Shown here: positions 20,751-28,259 of the stretch, piece by piece
Position numbering within the stretch: the first letter of the stretch is position 1
How the letters are laid out: each line of letters starts with the position of its first letter
IMG/VR virus record: IMGVR_UViG_3300035180_001298
Span: 1 to 28,259 of that record
Length of the DNA: 28,259 bases
Reading direction: 5' to 3' (one strand)
Origin: a virus
Notes under the pieces: model-generated
Databases searched by the model: none
Told to the model about the DNA's origin: nothing
The model's input: the letters and a program-made list of their open reading frames with translations, nothing else
Position numbers and translations under genes: made by a program

Positions 20751-23069
20751 ATGAGCACCACCATGCAATTAGGGATTGCGCTAGGCTTTTCGGGCGCAGC
20801 AGCATTAAAAGGTTTTAGTAATCTTAGCAAAACAGCTAGCGCTTTTAAAGCACAAGTTGAAGGGATTAAGGGAAGCAAGCAATTAATAAAGGACTTGCAA
20901 GCCGCTGAAAAAGAGCTTGCGCGGCTAAAATCACAATCCACAACAAGATTATTTACCAGTGGCACAGAAGCACAAATTAAAACTTTGCGCAGTCAGTTAA
21001 AAGCCGCTGGTGTTGATACAAATAACCTAAAGAACGCCACGCGCGAACTGAATGCCGAATTAGCTAAAACGCGCCTCAGTCAATCACAAGAAGCATTCCA
21101 GCAAGCACAAAGCCAGCTTATAAGTACCGCAGCCGTTGGTTATGTCGCGGCTAAACCAATCACAGCAAAAGCAAAAGCCGAGGATGATGTTAAAGATATT
21201 TCAATTACTGGCGAATTTACACCAGAGCAAGAAGCCGCGCTAGGCTTTACCCTGCGCAAAGCTGCGCTAGACATGAACCAGTCTCTCGATTCTGTTGCAG
21301 ATGGGGTAAAGACTTTAGTCGCTGGTGGTATTCAGTCTGCTGATGAACTTAACCGTTATGCCCCAGTTATTGCCAAAACTGCTACGGCTACCCGTGCCCA
21401 AATGGATGACATTGGCAACACCTTTTTAGCGCTTGCGAACAATATGAAAATCAGCGCGGCAGATAGTGAAAGCGCAATGAATATCATGATTAAATCAACA
21501 AAACTTGGGCAGGTTGAGTTTAAAGATATGGCTAAATGGATGCCGCAATTAACGCCCATGCTTGCGGCTATGGGTATGACTGGTAAAGAAAGCGTTGCCC
21601 AGCTTGCCAGTATGTTGCAAGTGTCTAAAATTGGCGCAGGAACGGCAGACGAAGCAGGGAATAACCTTAAAAACCTGTTGACCAAAATCAATGCGCCCGA
21701 TACCGTTAAAGACTTTGGAAAAGTAGGCATTGACTTAAAAGCTAGTCTTAAAGCGTCCGCATTAAACGGCGTTGACCCTGTTACCGCTATGTTAGACTTG
21801 GTCGAAAACTACATGGCTAAAGCCCTAAACCCCGCTGACTTGGCTAAATATCGAGCAGCTTTGGCTGAAAAAGACGGCGCAAAATCCGCTGAAATGTTTA
21901 AAAGCCTTGGTGAAGCTGGGAATATGGGGCAACTATTCCAAGACATGCAAGCGATGGGTGCTTTACGTGCGCTGTTGCAAAACAAAGACAAGCTGAAAAG
22001 CTTTAGCGCCGATTCTTTAGCAGCAGGTAATAGCGATATGCTTGGGGCGGACTTTGAGAAGCGGATGCAAGGCTTTTCTGAACAGTGGAAAGGCTTAAAT
22101 ATTGCACTTACCGAGTTTTCCGTATCGGTTGGCGATTTATTATTACCAGCAATCAAGACTATCACAGGTTACTTAAAAGATGCTGCCCTCTTTGTTGGTG
22201 ACTTTGTAAAAAATAATCCTGAAATAGCAAAAATGGCGGGGTATGTATTAGCGGGCGTGGCTGCATTTAAGGCGTTATCGGTTGGTATTTTGTTGGTCAA
22301 GGCATCATCATTAGCAACTTCTGCCGCATTGACGGTGCTAAAAGTCGCGGTCATGAGCAACCCAGTTACCGCAGCGGTTATCGCCATTGGTACTGCCGCC
22401 TATCTACTTTATGAAAACTTTGCACAGGTACGCGGATTGTTTAATGGGCTTTGGGATGGTTTTATGGTTGGCTTGTCACCTGTCATTAAGCTATTCGACG
22501 GCTTTGGCAGCAAAGTTTCTGGCTTAATAGAGAGCATTACGGGCATTAAAGTTGCTACTGATGAAAGCTCATTGAGTTGGCAAGTATGGGGTGAAGGGGC
22601 TGGCATTGCCATTGGCAGCGCAGTCAGCTCTGTTACGGATTTTATTGGTCAGGTTATTTACCAAGTCTGGTCATTGCCCGACACTATTAAAGCCGCTTTT
22701 GAAGGCTTGAAAAAGTGGTTTGCTGAATTATGGCAGGACATTTTAGGCAGATTTACAGGCTTTATTAACACGACAAACGAAGCCTTGAACAGTATCTTGC
22801 CAGAAAAGTACCAGATGCACCTTAACGCGCCACAGCTTAAACAGTTACCAGTGCCAGACATTCAGGCAAAACTAACAGCGGCTAACGATACCCGCGCAAA
22901 AGTCGGCGATGTTATCCACTTTAGCCCCAATATAACATTGCCAGCTGGCACAAGTGAACAAACTGTATCAAGCGTTAAACAAGCGTTAAGCATAAGCCAA
23001 ACGGAGTTCGAGCAACGCTATAAAATTATGATGAAACAACAAACACGCACGGGGTATGCAGCACAATGA
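20751..23069 (+). CDS. Tail tape measure protein
   Basis: 772 residues. A long coiled-coil N-terminus (about 25-125, with LIKDLQAAEKELARLKSQ) leads to a TP901-type core (about 150-400: AALGFTLRKAALDMNQSLDSVADGVKTLVAGG, LANNMKISAADSESAMNIM, WMPQLTPMLAAMGMTGKESVAQLASML). A hydrophobic stretch lies at about 490-560 (VLAGVAAFKALSVGILLVKA, TAAVIAIGTAAYLLYENF), likely inserted in the host membrane on infection. It sets tail length; at about 0.15 nm per residue the tail would be roughly 115 nm. The start at 20751 has only a weak Shine-Dalgarno; ATG 20763 is an alternative. It overlaps the U gene by 4 bases. Confidence 0.95.
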   Translation: MSTTMQLGIALGFSGAAALKGFSNLSKTASAFKAQVEGIKGSKQLIKDLQAAEKELARLKSQSTTRLFTSGTEAQIKTLRSQLKAAGVDTNNLKNATRELNAELAKTRLSQSQEAFQQAQSQLISTAAVGYVAAKPITAKAKAEDDVKDISITGEFTPEQEAALGFTLRKAALDMNQSLDSVADGVKTLVAGGIQSADELNRYAPVIAKTATATRAQMDDIGNTFLALANNMKISAADSESAMNIMIKSTKLGQVEFKDMAKWMPQLTPMLAAMGMTGKESVAQLASMLQVSKIGAGTADEAGNNLKNLLTKINAPDTVKDFGKVGIDLKASLKASALNGVDPVTAMLDLVENYMAKALNPADLAKYRAALAEKDGAKSAEMFKSLGEAGNMGQLFQDMQAMGALRALLQNKDKLKSFSADSLAAGNSDMLGADFEKRMQGFSEQWKGLNIALTEFSVSVGDLLLPAIKTITGYLKDAALFVGDFVKNNPEIAKMAGYVLAGVAAFKALSVGILLVKASSLATSAALTVLKVAVMSNPVTAAVIAIGTAAYLLYENFAQVRGLFNGLWDGFMVGLSPVIKLFDGFGSKVSGLIESITGIKVATDESSLSWQVWGEGAGIAIGSAVSSVTDFIGQVIYQVWSLPDTIKAAFEGLKKWFAELWQDILGRFTGFINTTNEALNSILPEKYQMHLNAPQLKQLPVPDIQAKLTAANDTRAKVGDVIHFSPNITLPAGTSEQTVSSVKQALSISQTEFEQRYKIMMKQQTRTGYAAQ

Positions 23070-23914
23070 TTGGACTTTTTGGCGATGTGACATTTGGGTT
23101 AATTACCTACTTCACTGGTGTATCGCAGGAACAGACGGCGAATTATGCAAGTCTTGAGCGTATCGGACAAAAACCACTTTTGCAGTTTACTGGTTTTGGT
23201 GCGGATACTTATAAGCTTGATATGTTGTTTCATGTTCGCTTCTGCGATCCACAGGTAGAAATAGATAAGTTAAAAGGAATGTTAGCCAGCAAGAAAAGTG
23301 GCGGCTTAGTGCTAACAAACGGCACGCACGCTGGCTGGTTTGTATGTAATAGTATTAGCATCACCAGCACACAAATGACCGCGGATGGTAGCTTGGTGCA
23401 AGCTACGGTATCGGTATCACTAACTGAAAGCCCTCCGCTACCGATTGGTGAAACAAACGGCGACGTTTCGCACCCAGCCAATGCCCTTGGAGATAAACTA
23501 AAACTAACAGATGACGGCAAAGGGATGACCATTGCAAAAGCGTTAAGCACAGCGAGAACAGTAATGAGCGCGGTAAATCGCGGTATTGCCTTCGCTAAAG
23601 CATTAAAGAGTGGCAATCCGACAAGGGTGCTAGGTCAAATGCCAGGACTGGCGAACGACGCAGTAAAAGCTGCCAATGCGTTAGGGATTGACACGAGCGG
23701 AATATCAGCGGATGACCTAAAGTATGTTAATAATATGAGTAGATCAAGCATTGAAATGGTTAATATAAGTAACGTTGCCAGAAATATGAACGCAAGCAAT
23801 ATCGAGCAGGGTATACAGGCAATGGAAGGCAGTATGCAAAACGCCAACGGCTACATGAGTAGCGTCAGCCCTTGGTACTCGGAAAATATTTCTAATGCGG
23901 TGGCGAGAAAATGA
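23066..23914 (+). CDS. U: Tail protein U-like (P2 gpU) with long C-terminal extension
   Basis: 282 residues. The first 135 or so match P2 gpU: MIGLFGDVTFGLITYFTG, RIGQKPLLQFTGFGADTYKLDMLFHVRFCDP and LVLTNGTHAGWFVCNSISIT...ATVSVSLTESP. P2 gpU has about 159 residues; here about 120 further residues follow, helical and Ala/Asn/Ser-rich (e.g. ALSTARTVMSAVNRGIAFAKALKSG, NMSRSSIEMVNISNVARNMN). Such extensions occur in Mu-like tail proteins at this position (N or P). It probably sits at the tail tip or hub. It overlaps neighbours by 4 bases on both sides. Confidence 0.9.
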   Translation: MIGLFGDVTFGLITYFTGVSQEQTANYASLERIGQKPLLQFTGFGADTYKLDMLFHVRFCDPQVEIDKLKGMLASKKSGGLVLTNGTHAGWFVCNSISITSTQMTADGSLVQATVSVSLTESPPLPIGETNGDVSHPANALGDKLKLTDDGKGMTIAKALSTARTVMSAVNRGIAFAKALKSGNPTRVLGQMPGLANDAVKAANALGIDTSGISADDLKYVNNMSRSSIEMVNISNVARNMNASNIEQGIQAMEGSMQNANGYMSSVSPWYSENISNAVARK

Positions 23915-24135
23915 ACGAAATTGCTTATTACATCCACCACGTCACAACTCAAGACGACCGATTGGACTTGATTAGTTTTAAGTATTTCGGAAACGTTAGC
24001 ATGGTAAGCGATATTGTCGCCATTAATCCAAACCTGCCGCTAACTGACACGCTGCCAACAGGATTAACGGTTAATGTCCCTGTTTATAAAACAACAAAAC
24101 CAACGACACAGGCAAAACCAGGGTGGTTAACATGA
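23911..24135 (+). CDS. X: Tail protein X (LysM-like)
   Basis: 74 residues, family PF05489. DDRLDLISFKYFGNVSMVSDIVAINPNL...LPTGLTVNVP is a LysM-like fold common to all gpX proteins, which are thought to link the tail tube tip with the baseplate hub. P2 gpX has about 67 residues. It overlaps the U and D genes by 4 bases each, so the three are translationally coupled. Confidence 0.93.
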   Translation: MNEIAYYIHHVTTQDDRLDLISFKYFGNVSMVSDIVAINPNLPLTDTLPTGLTVNVPVYKTTKPTTQAKPGWLT

Positions 24136-25124
24136 GTCTCATTCCTGCGCTTAACATCAACTATAACGGCAAAAGCACTGGGCGCGATTTAACCGATAGC
24201 CTGATAAGCTTTGACTATCAGGACAACATTAGCGACAGAAGCGACACGGTGAGCATTACGTTTGAAGACGTTAGCGGTTTTTGGCGCGATAACTTGCCAG
24301 ATACAGGGGCAACCTTAGATATTTCATTCGGTTACGAGGGTTCATTAGTTGATATTAATAACCTGTTTGAAATTGACCGCATTAAATATACAGGGTCGCC
24401 AAGTGTCGTGACCTTATCAGGTAACGCAGCACCAAACCAAAAACAGCTACGCACCCGTATTAGTCAAAGCTGGGATAATCAAAGCCTACAAAGCATCATT
24501 AAAACAGTTGCCCAGCGCACTGGACTTGCAACCGATTTACGCTTTAAAGACATCCCATTAGACTACACAGCGCAAGACAACGAAACCGACCTTAACTTTT
24601 TGATTCGCTTGTGTGACGAGGCTGACCTTAATCTAAAGCTGAATAACAATACGATAACATGCGTACCGATGTCAGATTTAATGGCACAGAAACCCTTTTA
24701 CACAATACCAGAAGACGTATTGATTAGCTGGGATGTCGATATTGATTTAGTAGAAACGGTTAAAAAAGTTGAACGCAGAAAGCACGACACCACAACCAAA
24801 GAGTTAATTGTTTATGCGGTTGATGAAAAGGGCAGCGTTATTCAGACAGGTACAACAAAAGCCGCACAAACCACGAAAAACGTTAAGCGCGAAATTGCCA
24901 GACAAACCCACGCAGCGGCAACCAATGCCGATTTAGCCCGTGCAAACAGAGACCGCAAACGCATTAGCTTTCGCTGTTTTGGCATTCCTGTTATCGCCGC
25001 TGGGCGAGTCATCACGTTAGTTGGCATGGGTAAAAATGCCAGATCGTGCTTAGTGCAAACAGTAAACCACACGATTGATAAAAGCAGCGGTTATATCACA
25101 TCCGTGGAAGGGTGGCTATTATGA
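24132..25124 (+). CDS. D: Baseplate hub protein D (P2 gpD type)
   Basis: 330 residues from ATG 24132, which overlaps the X stop; GTG 24123 is less likely. Typical parts are LIPALNINYNGKSTGRDLTDSLISFDYQDNISDRSDTVSITFED, SLQSIIKTVAQRTGLATDLRF, DNETDLNFLIRLCDEADLNLKLNNN and the ending TVNHTIDKSSGYITSVEGWLL. It is a gp27/VgrG-like hub on which the spike V sits. P2 gpD has about 387 residues. It overlaps the V gene by 4 bases. Confidence 0.94.
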   Translation: MSLIPALNINYNGKSTGRDLTDSLISFDYQDNISDRSDTVSITFEDVSGFWRDNLPDTGATLDISFGYEGSLVDINNLFEIDRIKYTGSPSVVTLSGNAAPNQKQLRTRISQSWDNQSLQSIIKTVAQRTGLATDLRFKDIPLDYTAQDNETDLNFLIRLCDEADLNLKLNNNTITCVPMSDLMAQKPFYTIPEDVLISWDVDIDLVETVKKVERRKHDTTTKELIVYAVDEKGSVIQTGTTKAAQTTKNVKREIARQTHAAATNADLARANRDRKRISFRCFGIPVIAAGRVITLVGMGKNARSCLVQTVNHTIDKSSGYITSVEGWLL

Positions 25125-25708
25125 TTAACAGCGTTATCGGTATTGTTAAGGAACGAGACCCAGCAACCTACAGAATCCGCGCTACGCTTCCTGAATATGA
25201 TGGGATGGTTAGCCCTTGGTGCGACGTATTGGCAACCAAAACCGCGCTAGACAAACATGCCGCTTTACCAGACATTGGCGAACAAGTCGTTATCTTGTTA
25301 GAGTTAGACCTTAACCGAGGTTTTGTTATCGGCGCAGTTTATAGCAATGTTGACACAGTCCCAACAACAGACGGCGACACAACAATAACCAAGTTTAGCG
25401 ATGGCGCTTACGTTGCTTATAACCGCAAAACCCATACCCTGACCGTATTAACCAGCGGCACGATTAACGTAACAGCATCGACCATCAATATCACCGCAAC
25501 AAGTACCCATAACGGCAATATAACCGTTAACGGTAATGTGAGCATTAACGGAAACCTTAGCGCAAGCGGCAACGCGAACGTTGGCGGTAATGCAAGCGTA
25601 TCAGGCGCATTAAGAGCAGCTGGTGGCATTAGTGGTAGTGGCGGACTATCGTTTGAAGGTCATACTCATACCGATAGCCGAGGAGGTAGTACCAGTACGC
25701 CGCATTAG
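25121..25708 (+). CDS. V: Baseplate spike protein V (P2 gpV type)
   Basis: 195 residues from ATG 25121, which overlaps the D stop. An OB-fold N-terminus (about 1-85: SVIGIVKERDPATYRIRATLPEYDG, LPDIGEQVVILLELDLNRGFVIGAVYS) is followed by a beta-helix of short Asn/Gly repeats (about 125-165: NGNVSINGNLSASGNANVGG) and a tip with GHTHTD (H181 and H183). In P2 gpV an HxH motif from each of three chains binds iron at the spike point. It is the last gene before the second late promoter. Confidence 0.94.
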   Translation: MINSVIGIVKERDPATYRIRATLPEYDGMVSPWCDVLATKTALDKHAALPDIGEQVVILLELDLNRGFVIGAVYSNVDTVPTTDGDTTITKFSDGAYVAYNRKTHTLTVLTSGTINVTASTINITATSTHNGNITVNGNVSINGNLSASGNANVGGNASVSGALRAAGGISGSGGLSFEGHTHTDSRGGSTSTPH

Positions 25709-25712
25709 TATT

Positions 25713-25764
25713 TTTTAACATCGGTTAAAATACACCGCCACCTTGCTCACGCGATACTAACAGC
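25713..25764 (+). promoter_or_regulatory. Candidate Mor-type late promoter 2 (baseplate block)
   Basis: The same perfect palindrome TTTTAAC-ATCG-GTTAAAA (25713-25730), again exactly 34 bases before an ATG (25765), begins 4 bases after the V stop. Identity with copy 1 extends over 20 bases (TTTTTTAACATCGGTTAAAA) and is largely lost downstream, save CCTTGC. GATACT at 25753-25758 is a possible -10, 7 bases before the ATG. No -35 and no Shine-Dalgarno are seen. Confidence 0.6.
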
Positions 25765-26094
25765 ATGAGCAGCACTATTACCCAAACCTTCATCCTTGCT
25801 AATAATGGCATCACCAGCAAACCCTTAACAGGTAGTGAGCTGGTGTTGAGTGTTGCTCAAAATATTTCAAACATCATCACGACGATACAGGGTCAAGACC
25901 GCCTTCGTCCTGATTTTGGCTCTCGCGTCATTGATTGTTTAGATAAGCCGCTACAAAAAGCAAAACTATGCGTAATTTCAGCGATTGCCGACGCTATCAG
26001 CAAATGGGAAAAGCGCGTTAGCCTGCTTAAAACCGAGGTAACTAGCACCGATAGCAGTGGTTTAATTGTAACAATAAGCTGGAAACTGTTATGA
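25765..26094 (+). CDS. W: Baseplate wedge protein W (gp25-like)
   Basis: 109 residues of the GPW/gp25 family: LTGSELVLSVAQNISNIITTIQGQDRLRPDFGSRVIDCLDKPL, then ISAIADAISKWEKRVSLL. It is an essential baseplate wedge part related to T4 gp25; P2 gpW has about 115 residues. The start is fixed by the conserved N-terminal region and no Shine-Dalgarno precedes it, in line with the promoter just upstream. It overlaps the J gene by 4 bases. Confidence 0.94.
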   Translation: MSSTITQTFILANNGITSKPLTGSELVLSVAQNISNIITTIQGQDRLRPDFGSRVIDCLDKPLQKAKLCVISAIADAISKWEKRVSLLKTEVTSTDSSGLIVTISWKLL

Positions 26095-26879
26095 CTATGC
26101 CGCAAGCTGTAACCGAGAACGCTTCTGTTTTGTTACAACAAGCAACAGATTATCTTGCATCGCAAGGGGTAACTATCACTCCAGCAAGCACAGAACAATT
26201 GACGTTAAACGCAGCGTTATACGCCTTACTGCTTGCTAATATTCAAACAAATTACGCTTTAAATCAGAATTTTTTAGCGTATGCGCAAAACGTATCCCTT
26301 GATAACCTTGGCAGTTTGGTCAATTGCAACCGTTTAGACGGTGAAAGCGACGACGCATATAGAGCGCGTATCCCGTTAAGCCTGAAAGCATTATCAGCAG
26401 GTGGCACAGCGGATTATTACAAGTATCACGCCCTCGCAAGCAGCGGTGACATCATCGACGCAACCGCTGTCATGACTGTTGCGGGAACGGTACAAGTTAC
26501 CATTCTAAGCGCAACAGATAACACGGCTGCTGATGATTTATTGTTGGCGACAGCAGCATTGACAAGTGACTCAGTGCGAAGCTTGTGCGATACCATTTTA
26601 GTACAAAATGCCAGTGCGGTTACGTATAGCGTGGTTGCTAATATTACCCCGCAAGTTGGCGTATTGTTTAGCGATGCTAAAGCAGCTTGTGTGGCTGCAA
26701 TTACCGCTCTAAATGCCAGTTGGCGCAAGTTAGGGCAAGATATTATCCCAAGTCAGATTATTGATGCTTGCCACAACACAGGGATGGTTAGCCGCGTTGA
26801 ACTAAGTAGTCCGACTTATCTTGCTGTTGCGCAGTCAGCCTATCCTAATGTAAGCGCAATCACGGTGGGCGCGTTATGA
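26091..26879 (+). CDS. J: Baseplate wedge protein J (Baseplate_J family)
   Basis: 262 residues. ASVLLQQATDYLASQGVTITPASTEQL, NFLAYAQNVSLDNLGSLVNCNRLDGESDDAYRARIPLSLKALSAGGTADYYKYHALASSGDIIDA and SDAKAACVAAITALNASWRKLGQDIIPSQIIDACHNTGMVSRVEL are typical of the Baseplate_J/P2 gpJ family. P2 gpJ has about 302 residues. It forms the wedges with W and I. ATG 26091 overlaps the W stop; ATG 26097 is also possible. Confidence 0.94.
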   Translation: MTMPQAVTENASVLLQQATDYLASQGVTITPASTEQLTLNAALYALLLANIQTNYALNQNFLAYAQNVSLDNLGSLVNCNRLDGESDDAYRARIPLSLKALSAGGTADYYKYHALASSGDIIDATAVMTVAGTVQVTILSATDNTAADDLLLATAALTSDSVRSLCDTILVQNASAVTYSVVANITPQVGVLFSDAKAACVAAITALNASWRKLGQDIIPSQIIDACHNTGMVSRVELSSPTYLAVAQSAYPNVSAITVGAL

Positions 26880-27472
26880 ATAACCTCCCTTTAGCGGTTA
26901 GCAGTGACCCTACATATAGCGCATTTGTTACGTGGTTCGAGCAACAAACGCAAGTCAATGTCGTTAATCTAATGCCGATGCTTGTTGACATCTGCCCAGC
27001 GGATTACTTACCTTATCTTGCGCAAAACTTCGGTATTTACAACGAGCCAATTTGGAAATTATGCGAATCTGACGAACAGAAACGCAACGCGATTAAATCG
27101 TCTGTTAGTTATCACCAGCTAAAAGGTACACCGCAAAGCATTAGAAACATGTTGGCAATTTTCAATCAAGGCGATGCGCTGATTGAAGAGAACTTTAATA
27201 AGATTGCGCGAAACGGTGTTGTTGCTAGAAACGGATTAAATAGCCACGGGCAAAGTGCATTTAGCTGGGCGCAATGGCGTATTACACTAAACAACCCTAT
27301 AACAATAGACCGCGCACAAACGCTGTTCACCGCATTAAAACTAACAGCCCCTGCGCGTTGTCAGTTAGTTAGCATTAATTATCAACAGGCGGCAAACAGG
27401 CATAATGGCGCGATTTTCCGTAATGGTAACAACACGCGCGGCGCTGTTGCACAAATTTTAACAGGAGCTTAG
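26876..27472 (+). CDS. I: Tail protein I (P2 gpI type)
   Basis: 198 residues. CPADYLPYLAQNFGIYNEPIWKLCESDEQKRNAIKSSVSYHQLKGTPQSIRNMLAIF (about 40-97) is the family signature, and NPITIDRAQTLFTALKLTAPARCQLVSI follows. The tail ends in NGAIFRNGNNTRGAV. It is the third wedge protein, connecting J to the fibre. P2 gpI has about 176 residues. It overlaps J by 4 bases and is followed 6 bases later by the fibre gene. Confidence 0.92.
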   Translation: MNNLPLAVSSDPTYSAFVTWFEQQTQVNVVNLMPMLVDICPADYLPYLAQNFGIYNEPIWKLCESDEQKRNAIKSSVSYHQLKGTPQSIRNMLAIFNQGDALIEENFNKIARNGVVARNGLNSHGQSAFSWAQWRITLNNPITIDRAQTLFTALKLTAPARCQLVSINYQQAANRHNGAIFRNGNNTRGAVAQILTGA

Positions 27473-27478
27473 TAAAAA

Positions 27479-28259
27479 ATGGCAACTTTACCAGAAACAG
27501 CTACGTGGGAAGCAGGTATATACCAGCTTGAAACAACCGACCCAGTTCAAGGTGGATTAAACGGCATTGATAACTTACAAGGTAAACAGCTTGCTAACCG
27601 CACTGTTTACCTAAAACAGCAAGCCGACGCTGCAAATACAGGATTGGCAAATCATATAGCAGCAGCAGACCCGCACCCGCAGTACACCACTGCCGCGGAA
27701 CTAGAGACCCGCATTGCTGCGCTAGTAGCGTCTTCACCCGCTGCATTAGACACACTTAACGAGCTTGCAACTGCGCTTGGGGATGACCCGAACTTTGCAA
27801 CAACGATAACCAATGCACTAGCGACAAAAGCACCTCTAGCTTCACCAGTATTTACTGGACAGGTTTTTATTCCAGAAGGTACGGCATCTGCTCCAGGGCT
27901 AACATTTCAAAACGATGGCTCAGTCAGTAACACTGGGTTTTATCATATTGCAGATGATGTTATAGGTGTTTCTTGTGGAAGTATAGAAGTTGCATATTTT
28001 ACAGGTGCAGGTCTAAACTTACTTAATACACCTACAGCCCCAACAGCTGCAGCGGGTACAAGCACAACTCAATTGGCAACCACGGCTTTTGTTACAGCTG
28101 CTGATAATAACTTACAAGCACAGATTAATGGTAAAGCACCTCTAGCTTCACCAGTATTTACTGGACAGGTTTTTATTCCAGAAGGTACGGCATCTGCTCC
28201 AGGGCTAACATTTCAAAACGATGGCTCAGTCAGTAACACTGGGTTTTATCATATTGCAG
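27479..28259 (+). CDS. Tail fibre protein, partial at right edge
   Basis: 260 codons are visible and no stop is reached. ATG 27479 follows GGAG by 13 bases. The N-terminus (LPETATWEAGIYQLETTDPVQGG...NLQGKQLANRTVYLKQQADAA) is the baseplate-attachment type of phage fibres; HIAAADPHPQY (about 59-69) is a classic fibre repeat motif. Then come repeated modules with KAPLASPVFTGQVFIPEG and PTAPTAAAGTSTTQLATTAFV. The receptor-binding tip and any chaperone gene lie beyond the window. A 306-bp direct repeat is described separately. Confidence 0.93.
   Translation, partial: MATLPETATWEAGIYQLETTDPVQGGLNGIDNLQGKQLANRTVYLKQQADAANTGLANHIAAADPHPQYTTAAELETRIAALVASSPAALDTLNELATALGDDPNFATTITNALATKAPLASPVFTGQVFIPEGTASAPGLTFQNDGSVSNTGFYHIADDVIGVSCGSIEVAYFTGAGLNLLNTPTAPTAAAGTSTTQLATTAFVTAADNNLQAQINGKAPLASPVFTGQVFIPEGTASAPGLTFQNDGSVSNTGFYHIA
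27827..28259 (+). repeat. 306-bp direct repeat in the tail fibre gene
   Basis: Bases 27827-27953 and 28133-28259 are identical by eye over 127 bases, an offset of 306 (102 codons), and the match is still running at the window edge. Repeat units encode KAPLASPVFTGQVFIPEG and the following FQNDGSVSNTGFYHIA. Identity at the DNA level implies recent duplication or ongoing gene conversion. Confidence 0.9.

Noticed and set aside
20545-20754. 69-codon plus-strand frame in the gap before the tape measure
   Set aside because: Its composition is not protein-like and it has no Shine-Dalgarno; the opposite strand gives a better candidate.
25501-25640. AACGGTAA/GGCAATGT-like repeats taken as a regulatory repeat
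   Set aside because: They follow the codon phase and encode the Asn/Gly beta-helix of the spike, so protein structure explains them.
1-28259. CRISPR array, tRNA, rRNA or insertion sequence
   Set aside because: No repeat-spacer array, cloverleaf, rRNA sequence or transposase was seen; the only sizeable repeats are the iterons and the fibre repeat.

Overview
The window is most of a prophage (or temperate phage genome) of the contractile-tail type, probably from a gammaproteobacterium of moderate GC content. The host call is weak: it rests on the phage gene families and not on any host gene, since no clear host gene, tRNA, integrase or att site lies inside the window. The phage is a mosaic. It has a lambdoid immunity and replication region (CI/Cro, CII-like, Rha-like antirepressor, YdaU-like and DnaC-like replication proteins, RusA), a Mu-like head (DUF935 portal, F-like head protein, gp36/G/gp37-like joining proteins) with a lambda-like decoration protein and capsid protein E, and a tail built of P2-type proteins in the Mu gene order.

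Left end, minus strand (1-4099): a LexA/S24-type repressor at 3401-4099 is followed 7 bases later by a single-membrane-span protein and then a strong terminator. Beyond that lies a chimeric gene scar that contains the 3' end of a second repressor. After it comes a separately promoted two-gene unit of a ParB/Srx-fold protein and a protein with a PD-(D/E)XK-like motif that runs off the left edge. This is the classical place for lysogenic-conversion and superinfection-exclusion genes.

Immunity and early region, plus strand (4100-9528): an operator/promoter region with a perfect 7-7-7 palindrome, a Cro-like gene that may be leaderless, CII, small winged-helix and hypothetical genes, an antirepressor, a YdaU-like replication protein carrying 11-bp iterons inside its gene (candidate origin), a DnaC-type helicase loader, RusA, a possible NinB relative, an HNH protein and a 55-residue unknown. 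Most genes overlap by 1-4 bases.

Packaging, head and tail (9531-28259): terminase small and large subunits, a Mor-family activator, portal, and an F-like head protein with a C-terminal PBECR-like (toxin-type RNase fold) domain. A break follows, then protease with an in-frame nested scaffold, decoration protein, capsid, head-tail joining proteins, sheath, tube, a tail chaperone pair made by -1 frameshifting (GGGAAAC plus hairpin), tape measure, U, X, D, V, W, J, I and a tail fibre that runs off the right edge.

The most interesting signal is a pair of identical palindromes, TTTTAAC-ATCG-GTTAAAA, at 14372 and 25713. Each sits exactly 34 bases before an ATG that lacks a Shine-Dalgarno sequence, and each heads a late gene block (capsid; baseplate). 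With a Mor-family activator encoded at 11245, they look like two Mor-type, activator-dependent promoters, possibly making leaderless mRNAs. No homology search was run; all family calls come from reading the sequence.
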